From Papilionanthe hookeriana x Papilionanthe teres (taxonomy: Eukaryota > Streptophyta > Magnoliopsida > Asparagales > Orchidaceae), in NCBI GenBank assembly GCA_022702705.1, contig CM040429.1, positions 10,448,038 to 10,512,037 of the forward strand: a stretch of DNA of 64,000 nt. The letters run 5' to 3'. Of this stretch, positions 40,201-45,354 are shown piece after piece. The notes under the pieces are model-generated. The model was not told the origin of the DNA. It saw only the letters and a program-made list of their open reading frames with translations, and made no database searches. The position numbers and the translations under genes are program-made. Every line of letters begins with the position of its first letter. Positions within the stretch are counted from its first letter, which is position 1.

Positions 40201-43200
40201 GAAGCTCTCAGCGGCAGGAGACTCTAGGATTTTTTTCCGACTTTGATATCATGTTCAAATTCAGAATAAAGCGGAATATTATTGATGTGAAAGGGGGTAT
40301 AAATAACCCTTACATAAATCTTAGAATAAAAAAAACAATGAAAAATAACATAAAAGGAAAGATATAGTACATCATATCTCCAATTAATCAAATCACATTA
40401 ATTATTTGAAGATAAAGGAAATAACATAAAATAGGAAAGAAAATAAATCTAATCCAAGCAAATAATCTAAAAATAGAAAAGAAAATAAAATTATTAAGGA
40501 ATAAATCTAATCCTCATAACTTATAATAGGAATAAATTATTTCCTAATATAACTTCTAATACAATATATATTAGATAACATATTGCAGAAGAATGCAATG
40601 CCACCTTAACATTGATATATGGAAAGTAGATGCAGTGGGTATTGCTAAAGATAAAAAAAAAACTCTTTGCAACAACGCCAACATAGGAATAATACAATCT
40701 ACCACTAATACAGATTACAGATTGAAATCTATGGTATTAAAGGCTAGACATGATGAACGACCAAGGCCTAAAGATTGTTTACTGTATATGTAAAATTCTA
40801 AATTTAAATGTATTTAAATTCACATTTTGTGAAATTTGTATTCTAGAAGAACAAAAAAGGGTTACTTTCTCAAAGAACAAGAAAATGCTCAAAGCAAAAG
40901 GTTGGAGCCAACGCATAGAACTGTAAAAGGACATCCCTCTTTTCTTATTCAAGATAATGTAATAAATTGCCTTCAATGATGACTAAGCCAAAAGATACAA
41001 GTTTATCTTAATAAAAATAATTCTACAGCATTCATGACTTAATTGAAGTAGAAGAATTTGATGGAGCGTAAAAGTGTTTATGCAACCACGAAAGTATGTA
41101 GATCTCAACAAACCACATAATCATGGTGTTGCGTGTTTGAGATGATTGGTGTATTTGTTCTCCATCTTTATTTGGTTTTGCTCAAGGCTTTAGCACTACC
41201 TAAATAATTGAGAGCTAAAAATCAGGTATTTCTCAAGAGATCATTATATGGGCTTGAGCAATCATTAAGAATGTTACACATAGAGTTTGAAGATTATATG
41301 TCAAAGATTGATTTTGAAAGAAGTGTTGATGATGGTTGTTTTTATTACAAGAATCAAGGATTTTTAAAAATGAATTATCTCCAGTTATATGTTAATGACA
41401 TGCTCATTGCAAGTACGAGTATAGAGGAAAAAGTAAAAAAGAATGGAGGATTTTTAGTAACTTATAAAGAAGGTTCATGGAATTAAAGAAAAGCAGAACT
41501 AGATTTCTTAAGGAATTATTTCTATCCCAAACTTCTTACTTTTAAAAGTTATTTAAGACGGGTAAAATATAGAAATAAAAAATCTAAAGAATTATTTCTA
41601 TCCCAAACTCCTTACTTGAGAAGGCTAGCTAAGAGGTTTAGAACGCAAGATTTAAAAATTATTCCAACACCTTAGACTCTGCATATGAAGCAAAGCAAAG
41701 ACCTTCTGCATCAAAAGATGATAGGAGGATGCCCAAGATGAGGATATCTTACCATAATGCAATTAGGACCATTACGTATGTAATGGTTTGTGCAAAACTG
41801 ATTTGGCACATGATCCTAATGTGGTCAGCAATTGTAAACCTAAATCATTAGGAGGCAGTGAAATGGATTTCAAGGTATCTCAATGGAACAAATGAACTGG
41901 TCTCAAGATACTCATGTGGCTCTACATGAAGGTGTAGCAAAAGGGTATACTCATGTGGCTCCACATAAAGGTGTAGCAAAATTGTGGACACTAGAAAATC
42001 ATTGATTGATTTTGTGTTCAAAGGCTTTCGGAACACAACCAATTAAAGACTTTATTTGCAGTTTTTGGTGGCACTATCCACTATAAAATGAAAATGCATA
42101 GTCCTGCCAGAAGCTATAAAGCAAGCCCTTTTGATAAAGGAGTTGATGTTTAAGCTAACTAACCAAGATGTTTTACATACATTGCCTATTTAATGTAACA
42201 TTCAAGGCATTGACATGCTAACAGACATATTGATCACAAGAAAATTTCTCTCGTTTCACCAAAACCACTATTGTAAGCACTCTAATAAAACTATTAGTTA
42301 AGAAAACTAAATTTTCAAAAAGAAACAGGATGCACCATAAGATGTAGTTACATAAATAATATATTGGAAATTTCAGAAATATAAACTCTTTCAATGCACA
42401 TCAAGTATAGTTTAAGAAAACAGCAAAAGAGCATTCTAAAACGTGAAAATATATGAATATTAAACCTGCTTTCCTTACCTCCCAATTCCCAATCCTTAAA
42501 ATGGATGCAGGAAAGTTTGAGGCTTTCATCTTGTCAAGACTACCTGAAGCAGCTGTAGATTTCAGTTCCTTCTTTTTCCCAATCTCTAAGCCTGAGCTTG
42601 CTGCAGATGATGTTGAAACAGAATTTTCCTCGTAAAGCCTCATCTGAATCATATCCAAGAAAGAAGGGCTCTTCTTTAAACGAAGACCCAGCGGGCTGGG
42701 CTCATCTAGTGGATCATAAACTGCACGTGGAGGCATAACTAGCTTGCTTTCCAGCTGCTATAGGTGAAAACAATGAATGGAAAAGAGCATTCCAATTAAC
42801 CTATTACCAAAACTCCTCCAAAGGTAATATCATGAAAACAGAAAACGAAAATCAAATAAGGATAAAGAGAACTGAGTAACACTAAATTTTCAATTGGAAA
42901 CCAAATTTCACTAAATAGCCAGTTCAAGTATCTCATCCGCTAGTGAAAAGTGCATCTTATAAGAACCCCCTTCAACAGCAACAACAAATTCCTAAAGACT
43001 GACTGAGAAATAAATAAATAAAATCGTAACAAGAAGGAAAAAAAAAAAAAAACAACTAAAAAGCGCCAGTGATCACATCTACCAAACCAGATAATACAAA
43101 AATCAAACTCCCAACCGAGATTCAGACCAAAGAAAAAGCATGCATGGAATCAAACAGAAAAACCTACAACCAGCCAAATCATCGGCAGAGGAAACCGTAA

Positions 43201-43368
43201 TACCTGTTCCACCGCCTCAGCCATCTTTAATCTCTTGTCAACAGGACCGTACATTTCATCCAAGTTGTCCTCGATCTCCGCCTTAACCTTCTCCGGCGCC
43301 TCCAGCATCGCCTTGAAGAGCTCCTTCGACTCTGGCCGGAGCTTGCCGAAATTCGGCAGCTGAACCAT
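9951..43368 (-). CDS. ASG1/At4g30780-like plant-specific protein gene, five visible exons, 3' part outside the window
   Basis: Five exons join in one open frame of 1030 bases (about 343 codons plus one base): 43204-43368, 42479-42754, 22321-22494, 22133-22239 and 9951-10258. Every junction inside the window is GT-AG and phases agree (0, 0, 0, then 2+1). Conserved stretches seen are FGKLRPES, AEAVEQ, MPPRAVYDPLDEPSPLGL, YEGDLVAKCY, KHKLVWEVLDGGLK, IEIQWSDI, RRPLFFRETNPQPRKHTLWQ, RHFLQC and NRHFEKLLQCDPRL. I recall these from a plant-only family that includes Arabidopsis ASG1 and At4g30780; its biochemical role is not clear to me. Intron sizes are about 449, 19984, 81 and 11874 bp, with a fifth longer than 9950 bp. 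The long introns are packed with transposons, yet no exon carries a stop or frameshift, so the gene is probably functional. The C-terminal exons were looked for at 1-9950 and not found. Confidence 0.85.
10369..10499. repeat. Inverted repeat in intron 4, possible small MITE
   Basis: CATGTTTGGTTGA at 10369-10381 faces TCAACTAAACATG at 10487-10499, differing at one base. The interior is A/T-rich. No target duplication was confirmed. Confidence 0.4.
10687..12313 (+). repeat. 5' LTR of the gag-only element
   Basis: Starts TGAGATGCCTCG and ends GGTCGTGACA. It aligns with 13845-17013: both share AGCTCCCCCTTGAGTAGTCC, AACGGCTTACC or AACAGCTTACCTGG, CTCGACGAGTC, GAATGTTAGGTC and AGTTAATTCC-like words. 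The 5' copy is more CpG-rich in its first 400 bp. Confidence 0.85.
12316..12327 (+). other. Primer-binding site, initiator Met tRNA type
   Basis: TGATATCAAAGA, two bases after the 5' LTR, is a decayed form of TGGTATCAGAGC, the usual site for initiator Met tRNA. Confidence 0.65.
12620..13548 (+). pseudogene. Ty3/gypsy gag, broken by stops
   Basis: The frame at 12694-12930 gives MRIKKILDGMVCPNEIVLL, VLNKEAERWW and FKEWFVPQSARRKMHENFI, the core of the plant retrotransposon gag domain; the preceding SIEAENCL is in the next frame. After a stop, 13117-13548 continues with a basic region and a zinc-knuckle remnant CYWCYQFDQIVRYCP (Cys-x2-Cys kept, the usual following spacing altered). No protease, RT or integrase follows before the 3' LTR, so movement would have needed a helper element. 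Confidence 0.8.
14621..14702 (+). repeat. 41-bp tandem duplication in the 3' LTR
   Basis: Units 14621-14661 and 14662-14702 both begin ACTTAAAATAAAAGC. The 5' LTR has a single unit (around 11380), so the duplication arose after insertion. Confidence 0.85.
15035..15580 (+). pseudogene. AUXIN RESPONSE FACTOR fragment, intronless, captured by an LTR element
   Basis: Translation gives PPLDMARQPPTQELVAKDLH, GWSVFAGSKRLVASDAFICL, RGANGEICVGVRR, MPSSVIDSHSMHLVVLATSW and GMRFKRG. These are the second half of the B3 DNA-binding domain and the start of the ARF middle domain. ARFs are nuclear transcription factors that bind auxin response elements; this piece lacks most of the protein. Several stops and frame changes are present. 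The segment is continuous where I expect plant ARF genes to have introns, suggesting it came from an mRNA. It lies on the same strand as the LTR element. Confidence 0.85.
16057..16375 (+). repeat. LTR of the gene-capturing family (copy 1)
   Basis: About 319 bp, from TGTTATGAGTTATAC to TTCTGAATTTTAAGA. It aligns with the reverse complements of 36946-37272 and 40252-40563. Confidence 0.75.
17014..17559. other. Intronic AT-rich sequence, nothing firm
   Basis: No protein match recognised. It may be 3' sequence of the minus-strand gypsy element that follows. Confidence 0.35.
17560..20000 (-). mobile_element. Ty3/gypsy pol remnant (protease, RT, RNase H), heavily decayed
   Basis: Read on the minus strand with many frame changes. 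A gag-protease linker lies near 19850-19660 and a retropepsin region reads SSINVISKGALFR and LHPDPFHISSVKQTCLP. RT follows with TPCAVLALLLP, FDLSNAPRTFMP and AYLDDIL (the YxDD box, plus 18131-18150). The RNase H region near 17670 reads YLSEELNE. The protease region is duplicated (separate entry). No integrase and no LTR pair could be found, so it is a fragment in intron 4. Gag may extend towards 20500. Confidence 0.7.
18960..19660 (-). repeat. Direct duplication of about 300 bp in the gypsy protease region
   Basis: 18965-19275 and about 19355-19665 share long near-identical runs, for example CATATGAATAAGAACTAGC and GGAAAGGATCAGGATGCAAT. Small substitutions separate them, so the duplication is not recent. 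Confidence 0.9.
20001..22132. other. Remainder of intron 4, no gene recognised
   Basis: AT-rich sequence with possible gypsy gag traces on the minus strand up to about 20500. A small tandem repeat lies at 21389-21445. Nothing else could be supported. Confidence 0.4.
21389..21445 (+). repeat. 20-bp tandem repeat, nearly three copies
   Basis: Units CACCTAGTTCMACATCTTTC at 21389-21408 and 21409-21428, with a partial third to 21445. Confidence 0.85.
22133..22239 (-). CDS. Exon 4 of the ASG1-like gene
   Basis: After the acceptor CTTTTAG| the exon reads LARRPLFFRETNPQPRKHTL, WQATSDFTGGEASIH and two bases of a further codon. The donor CATAA|GTAAGCC was chosen over an upstream GTATTC because only it restores the frame into RHFLQC of exon 5. 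Exon length is 107 bp. Intron 4 (10259-22132) then separates it from exon 5. Confidence 0.87.
22321..22494 (-). CDS. Exon 3 of the ASG1-like gene (58 codons)
   Basis: The exon begins at YVSRYEGDLVAKCYYAKHK and continues through LVWEVLDGGLKNKIEIQWSD to PATLDIV. It ends in phase 0 at ATTGTG|GTAAGAATT. The acceptor is again a tandem AG (TTAAGCAG|TAT). Length is 174 bp, an exact multiple of three. This is the most conserved part of the family as I remember it. It is separated from exon 2 by about 20 kb of nested transposons and from exon 4 by only 81 bp. Confidence 0.88.
22495..25879. other. First 3.4 kb of intron 2 sequence, no gene recognised
   Basis: AT-rich intron. An imperfect hairpin lies near 22987-23040 (GTTGCACACTATT against AATAGTGCGCCAAC). 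A short GC-rich patch with CCGCCACCGCC sits near 23880-23940. CACCAAACCAAATAGCCCC at 24117-24135 looks like the terminal repeat of a small DNA transposon, but I found no partner. Confidence 0.4.
24266..24333 (+). repeat. 34-bp tandem duplication
   Basis: AAAATAAAAGCTAGCTATGA and its following bases recur at 24266 and 24300 with no difference over 33 bp, so this is a recent duplication. Confidence 0.9.
25880..26760 (+). pseudogene. Ty1/copia gag remnant (start of the intron-2 copia relic)
   Basis: The open stretch 26124-26360 gives MKVPLVHQGLDVLSLEEAF, a middle region, and DIWMKFESIYSKD. This fits the copia gag (UBN2-type) pattern in which a short helix pair ends in W-x-KLESxYxxK. Downstream frames give NENHAIVLLISLLKS (compare the LLxSLPxS motif of these proteins) and VGDSLIVNGR. 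Stops and shifts are frequent. Together with the integrase and RT pieces to the right it marks one plus-strand copia element broken by later insertions. Confidence 0.6.
27038..27325. mobile_element. Mutator-like MITE with a perfect 9-bp target duplication
   Basis: Flanked by GAGCTTGAG at 27029-27037 and 27326-27334. Its ends are inverted: GGAAAAAAATTGCGTACGTA against the complement of TACGTACGTAATTTTTCC. The 288-bp interior has no coding frame but repeats ACTTATAACCCC and TTGTAACCTC words and includes an inner inverted repeat (CTGTAACCTGC against GCAGGTTACAG). The 9-bp duplication is typical of Mutator-like elements. The exact duplication suggests a fairly recent insertion. Confidence 0.9.
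27335..28226. other. Intron sequence within the copia relic, unassigned
   Basis: By position this should hold the copia protease and N-terminal integrase regions, but I could not recognise them. Confidence 0.35.
28227..28565. mobile_element. PIF/Harbinger-type MITE
   Basis: TAA at 28224-28226 and 28566-28568 flank an element beginning GGCTTCGTTTGA and ending TCAAACAAAGCC, an imperfect terminal inverted repeat. The trinucleotide TAA target is the Harbinger preference. The 339-bp interior contains a diverged direct repeat with a spacing of about 132 bp (starts near 28296 and 28428). It is more CpG-rich than the surrounding intron. Confidence 0.8.
28755..28960 (+). pseudogene. Copia integrase fragment
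   Basis: The frame reads LSKSILVEVVRAVVYMINRC, ASLAIGCKRP and EGKTINL. This matches the copia integrase stretch usually written as ...FWxEAVxTAxYxINRxPS...KTPxExWxGKxxxx. It is cut on the right by the LTR element starting at 28979 and belongs with the other plus-strand copia pieces. Confidence 0.75.
28979..29513 (-). repeat. 3' LTR of the gag-protease element
   Basis: On the plus strand it runs from TGTCATAGACTAGC to AAGTGTGACA. A minus-strand TATA box (CTATAAATAG, plus 29180-29189) is present. It shares GTGATTACA, CTTCTAGATAGTT and GCTAGCTTGTCAAT-like stretches with 31567-32103. Confidence 0.85.
29976..30248 (-). pseudogene. Retropepsin (aspartic protease) of the gag-protease element
   Basis: An open stretch of 90 codons reads ELVIGGKTTRATVDTSASYN, FIFVKEAKRLGL, then DTLDFAVFSIDDFKVIIGLD. 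The catalytic motif is DTSAS where gypsy-type proteases normally have DTGAS. The Gly to Ser change beside the catalytic Asp probably damages the enzyme. Upstream frames are broken, so it is not translated as part of an intact polyprotein. Confidence 0.75.
30560..31540 (-). pseudogene. Decayed gag of the gag-protease element
   Basis: Minus-strand pieces correspond to a gypsy gag: a CCGGEEDKE-like tract where the family has WWRRR, FYDFKKELK, REYIKEF and RRGVQDLAIAIAVVES, in several frames. No single frame is open for long. Confidence 0.55.
31552..31564 (-). other. Primer-binding site, initiator Met tRNA type
   Basis: The minus-strand sequence is TGGTATCAGAGCC, an exact initiator Met tRNA site, two bases inside the 5' LTR. 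Confidence 0.85.
31567..32103 (-). repeat. 5' LTR of the gag-protease element
   Basis: About 537 bp, plus strand from TGTCAAGGACTAAC to GGAGTGTAACA. It aligns along its length with 28979-29513 but has many substitutions, so the insertion is old. Confidence 0.85.
32104..32403 (+). pseudogene. Copia linker between integrase and RT
   Basis: The acidic stretch ENIFSINKAFDKYIDAIETK and the following EAHFEEPM resemble the variable acidic region between integrase and RT of copia polyproteins. It lies in the right order between the integrase piece and the RT piece. Identification rests mainly on position. Confidence 0.4.
32404..33256 (-). repeat. 3' LTR of the LARD-like element
   Basis: Shares CAGCAGATGGGGCTGA or its variant, GTTTGGGAAGAGCTG, AGAGGAGGGGTTACG and GAGGTGGGGCCCCC with 34020-34911. 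Purine-rich on the plus strand. Confidence 0.8.
34003..34014 (-). other. Primer-binding site of the LARD-like element
   Basis: The minus strand reads TGATATCAGAGC, one base from the initiator Met tRNA site. Confidence 0.75.
34020..34911 (-). repeat. 5' LTR of the LARD-like element
   Basis: Pairs with 32404-33256. On the minus strand it begins TGACACACGGG and ends ATTCCGGTA. The PBS follows within 6 bp. Confidence 0.8.
34912..35300 (+). pseudogene. Copia RT, N-terminal part
   Basis: Frames give DYNEAFSLVV (compare DYxExFSPV), then LEHLDVK and FLHGNL (compare LEQLDVKTAFLHGDL) near 35200-35250. It continues the plus-strand copia relic and is separated from the rest of RT by 5.9 kb containing the eIF4A-carrying element. 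Confidence 0.7.
35301..36945. other. Unassigned segment with TATA-like box and a 24-T run
   Basis: TTTATATAAGG lies at 35460-35470 and an A/G-rich stretch at 35520-35560. A 24-base T run at 36534-36557 could be the poly(A) tail of a minus-strand retrocopy. Frames here match nothing I recognise. Bases 35733-35777 recur at 49892-49936. Confidence 0.35.
36946..37272 (-). repeat. 3' LTR of the gene-capturing family (copy 2)
   Basis: About 327 bp. It shares with 40252-40563 TATCTCCAATTAATCAA, TTAATTATTTG and GGAATAAATTATTTCCTAAT (plus strand). Confidence 0.85.
37394..37702 (-). repeat. Three 108-109 bp tandem repeats in the element interior
   Basis: Units start at 37394, 37503 and 37611. Each includes a GCTCYTACAGRTAATGTTG core. 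The minus-strand frame across them is open for 214 codons (37437-38081), but its repetitive product matches nothing known. Confidence 0.85.
38365..39456 (-). pseudogene. eIF4A (DEAD-box translation initiation helicase) fragment, split by a hAT-type insertion
   Basis: Minus-strand pieces from 39456 to 39289 read KCATFFFRIL, LDYNLGEYRAL, KLAQQIEK, MRAFGDYLSVKVHACVG. From 38535 to 38365 they read DQRILSNSVHAVVGKPDRV and MFVLDEADDMLSRGSKDQLY. The order matches eIF4A from just after the Walker A motif, through the region of motif Ia (damaged: SIKKLAQQ for PTRELAQQ), to the DEAD motif II, which is intact. eIF4A unwinds mRNA leaders during translation initiation; this piece is far too short to act. 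Stops and frame changes occur. Upstream, MDGLAPVG at 39856 may mark the original start codon. Confidence 0.85.
38544..39280. mobile_element. hAT-type non-autonomous element with 8-bp target duplication
   Basis: Flanked by GTCCTTCC (38536-38543) and GTCTTTCC (39281-39288), one mismatch. Ends are TAGGGTTGTAAACGA and the complement of TTTTTTGACAGCCCTA. Interior: two related GC-richer blocks (38555-38757 and about 39100-39280) made of CGAACCGAACACGAA and GTTCGTGTTCG words, separated by A/T-rich sequence with no gene. It cuts the eIF4A fragment in two, so it arrived later. Confidence 0.85.
40237..40251 (-). other. Primer-binding site of the eIF4A-carrying element
   Basis: The minus strand reads TGATATCAAAGTCGG directly after the 5' LTR, a decayed initiator Met tRNA site. 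Confidence 0.75.
40252..40563 (-). repeat. 5' LTR of the gene-capturing family (copy 2)
   Basis: About 312 bp, plus strand from TGTTCAAATTCAG to CTAATACA. Differs from the 3' LTR by substitutions and short indels. Confidence 0.85.
40564..41189. other. Intron sequence, unassigned
   Basis: AT-rich. Expected to hold mid-RT copia sequence or an older insertion, but no convincing frame is seen. Confidence 0.35.
41190..42270 (+). pseudogene. Copia RT C-terminal part and RNase H remnant
   Basis: The frame 41208-41486 gives FLKRSLYGLEQSLRMLHIEF, SVDDGCFYYKNQG and LQLYVNDMLIAS, the copia SLYGLKQ and YVDDML motifs (first Asp changed to Asn). Later frames give LSQTPYLRRLAKRF, AVKWISRYLNGT and PEAIKQALLIKELM, the connection and RNase H parts. 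It ends about 200 bp from exon 2. Confidence 0.8.
41910..41987 (+). repeat. 39-bp tandem duplication in the copia RNase H region
   Basis: Units at 41910-41948 and 41949-41987 begin ACTCATGTGGCTCYACAT. Confidence 0.9.
42479..42754 (-). CDS. Exon 2 of the ASG1-like gene (92 codons)
   Basis: The exon reads LESKLVMPPRAVYDPLDEPS, then LGLRLKKSPSFLDMIQMRL, a Ser-rich linker, and NFPASILRIGNWE. It ends in phase 0 at GGGAG|GTAAGG. The acceptor is TATAG|CAG|CTG, two AGs three bases apart. The inner AG gives EQ-LESK; the outer one adds a Gln and moves the exon edge to 42757. The 19984-bp intron 2 starts here. Confidence 0.85.
43204..43368 (-). CDS. Exon 1 of the ASG1-like gene (55 codons)
   Basis: The exon starts at an ATG (plus-strand CAT at 43366-43368), giving MVQLPNFGKLRPES. 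An open frame runs upstream to a GTG but adds no ATG. The exon is rich in Glu and Lys, contains FKAMLEAPEKVKAEIED and DKRLKMAEAVEQ, and looks helical. It ends in phase 0 at AACAG|GTATTACG, donor at 43203-43202. Intron 1 is about 449 bp and contains no transposon that I recognise. Confidence 0.85.
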
Positions 43369-43560
43369 TGCGATCACTAAGCAAACAGAACGATTCCGTC
43401 TCCTCTTAGAGAGAAAATCAATTGCACCAAGAAAGAGAGAGCCTGCCCAAGCCCTAGGAATCGAGCTGCGTCGGAGAAACAGAGGAAGAAAGCCTGTTAG
43501 AAAACTTCTTTTTTGCGGAGACCCTTTCTTTAATTTACTGATTTGAGTGTCTATATTAAA
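43369..43560 (-). promoter_or_regulatory. 5' leader and proximal promoter of the ASG1-like gene
   Basis: Upstream of the ATG lies a leader with CTCTCTCTTTCTT pyrimidine runs (plus-strand GAAAGAGAGAG near 43430-43440) and a GC-richer stretch up to about 43500. This is typical of plant 5' untranslated regions. No clear TATA box could be fixed. The transcription start is inferred to lie around 43450-43550. Confidence 0.45.
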
Positions 43561-44848
43561 AATGCTACTTGAGTGGGACGGACTCGCACGCCCACTTGCC
43601 TATTTTTATTGAATGGTGTGCCGCGAACAGTATGTTTGCGCACGTGGCAGAAGCAGGTAGCGTTGATAGTGGGACCCAGTACCCCGGCACCGTGGCGGCG
43701 TGGATAAGGCGTAGATTGGGACGGAGATGGTGTCGAAGGACAACCAGGATACAAACTCCATTTTGTGACCGGCGAGGATTTTTATTTTTTTATTTTTTTT
43801 TACTTAATTATTTATTTATTTTGAAGAGAGAGGTGATAAAAAGTTAGGCCTCAAAAGTAGTTTTTTTTTTTTTTTTTCGTGCAATGGAGCTTGTGCAGTT
43901 CCAGATTTTTTTCGTCATTTAGTAAAAACGTCACGGTGAAGATTTGATAAAATTTTGATAAAATGCAAATCACGGGTGCATCCACGGGTGCATCCCCATA
44001 GTTCGTGTTTTGTATTTTATTTCATTCGGCTTTTACTGCTCTACCCCTCCCTCCCCTCTCTCGCGATTGAGCTTCTCTCTCAGTACTCGTTCTCCCCTCT
44101 CTCGCACTTCTACCCTAAAGGTGAGATCCCAGCGCGCCTCATCCTCTTTGATATGTGGCTCTGTTGGCAAAGGTTTCTCTATCTTGGTGGTTATTTTGCT
44201 CTCTCTATCACCTCTATTCTTCGGCTCTGTTTGGTTTTTTTGCTATCCCTCGGCCTAGGGATTCTCTACTACTATCTATTCTAGGATTTTGATTTTGCGA
44301 TGGTTTTAGCTTCTTTAAGCTCTATTCGGTCGATGATTTTTGGATGGTTGTACACTTTGGATTTTGTTATCTATGCAATTTTGGTATTTGCAATTCCTAT
44401 GAATTTGCATTGGTGTTAGATTTTCTTTATTTATGATGTAGTGATTGTCATTTCTGTGGATTTGATAACGACATTACTTTTATTGTGTTGTTGTTGGTTA
44501 TTGTGATAATGATTCAACCGGTTGGGAAGGCAGTGTAAGTAAGATTTTGGAGGTTGTTTGATTTTGATTTTTTGCGATTTTTTTTTGTTGAGTGATGTGG
44601 TGATGACTTGTTTTGTGAATTTGGTGAGAGAATTGTTTGTATTGTCATGCTAGTTTTTGTGATTTTGTTAAGAATAATATTGGTGTTATGATTTGATGGT
44701 TACTGTGATGATTATTAGAGGTAGTTAATGGTGGGTTGGTTGAACTTTGGTGGTAGCGGATTGCTAGTAGTGGTTACTGTCACGGTGAAGAAGATTCATG
44801 GTGTTGGGTTGGCTGAATATTGATGTTGGTCAATTGCTGGTGTGGTGT
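43561..44848. other. Intergenic sequence right of the ASG1-like gene
   Basis: Contains T runs at about 43788-43800 and 43861-43877. GGGTGCATCC occurs twice at 43975-43996. A pyrimidine-rich stretch at 44040-44110 is followed by CTAAAG|GTGAGATC, which looks like a plus-strand leader exon and splice donor, possibly of the Harbinger element. No protein homology was seen. Confidence 0.4.
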
Positions 44849-45270
44849 GGAGTTGTGGAGTTGTGGAGTTGTGGAGTTGTGGAGTTGTGGAGTGTGGTTG
44901 TGTGTGGTTGTGTGGAGTTATGGAGCTGTTAGTTGTGTATTTATGTGGTTGTGTGCGGGGTGTGGACGTGTGCAAGTGTTGGTGTGGTTGTGTGTGGTTT
45001 TGTGTTGTGTGGAGTTTGTGTGTTTGTGTTGTTGTGTTGGTGTGGAGTTGTGTAGTGTGGTTGTAGAGTTGTGTGTGTGTGGAAGTATGGAGTTGTGTGG
45101 TGTGGAGTTGTGGGTGTGATTGTGTGTTTGGTAGAGTTGTGAAGCTATTGATTGTGTGGTTTTCTAGGTTTGTGTAGGGTGTGGATGTGTGCAAGTGTTG
45201 TTGTGAGATTGTGTGTTGTGTGGAGGTTGTGTCGTTGTGTTGGTGTGGAGTGGTGAAGTGTGGTTGTGGA
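44849..45270 (+). repeat. TG-rich minisatellite with GGAGTTGT units
   Basis: Five exact GGAGTTGT units at 44849-44888, then degenerate TGTGG, TTGTG and GGAGTTG variants to about 45270. Long open frames on both strands here are artefacts of the repeat. Confidence 0.9.
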
Positions 45271-45354
45271 AGTGTTTGACATGTGATTGTAATTTTTGCT
45301 AATACTTTTTATGTTAAAAATTTATATTTATTTTTTTATATGCTAGTAACGCAA

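Larger units (their letters stand above)
36946..40563 (-). mobile_element. Non-autonomous LTR element carrying an eIF4A fragment
   Basis: Minus-strand element with 5' LTR 40252-40563, primer-binding site 40237-40251, purine tract GAAGGGGAG (plus 37273-37281) and 3' LTR 36946-37272. The 3-kb interior has no gag-pol. It carries about 340 bp of eIF4A coding sequence, three 108-bp tandem repeats near the 3' end, and a hAT-type insertion of 737 bp. LTR, PPT and the last internal bases match the ARF-carrying element at 14992-16375. It lies inside the copia RT in intron 2. Confidence 0.8.

Noticed and set aside
43975..43996. Repeated GGGTGCATCC as the target duplication of the Harbinger element
   Set aside because: The copies are only 13 bp apart and no partner lies at the other side of the element.
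44796..45194. 132-codon Thr/His-rich frame and opposite Val/Cys-rich frames
   Set aside because: They are translations of the TG-rich minisatellite.
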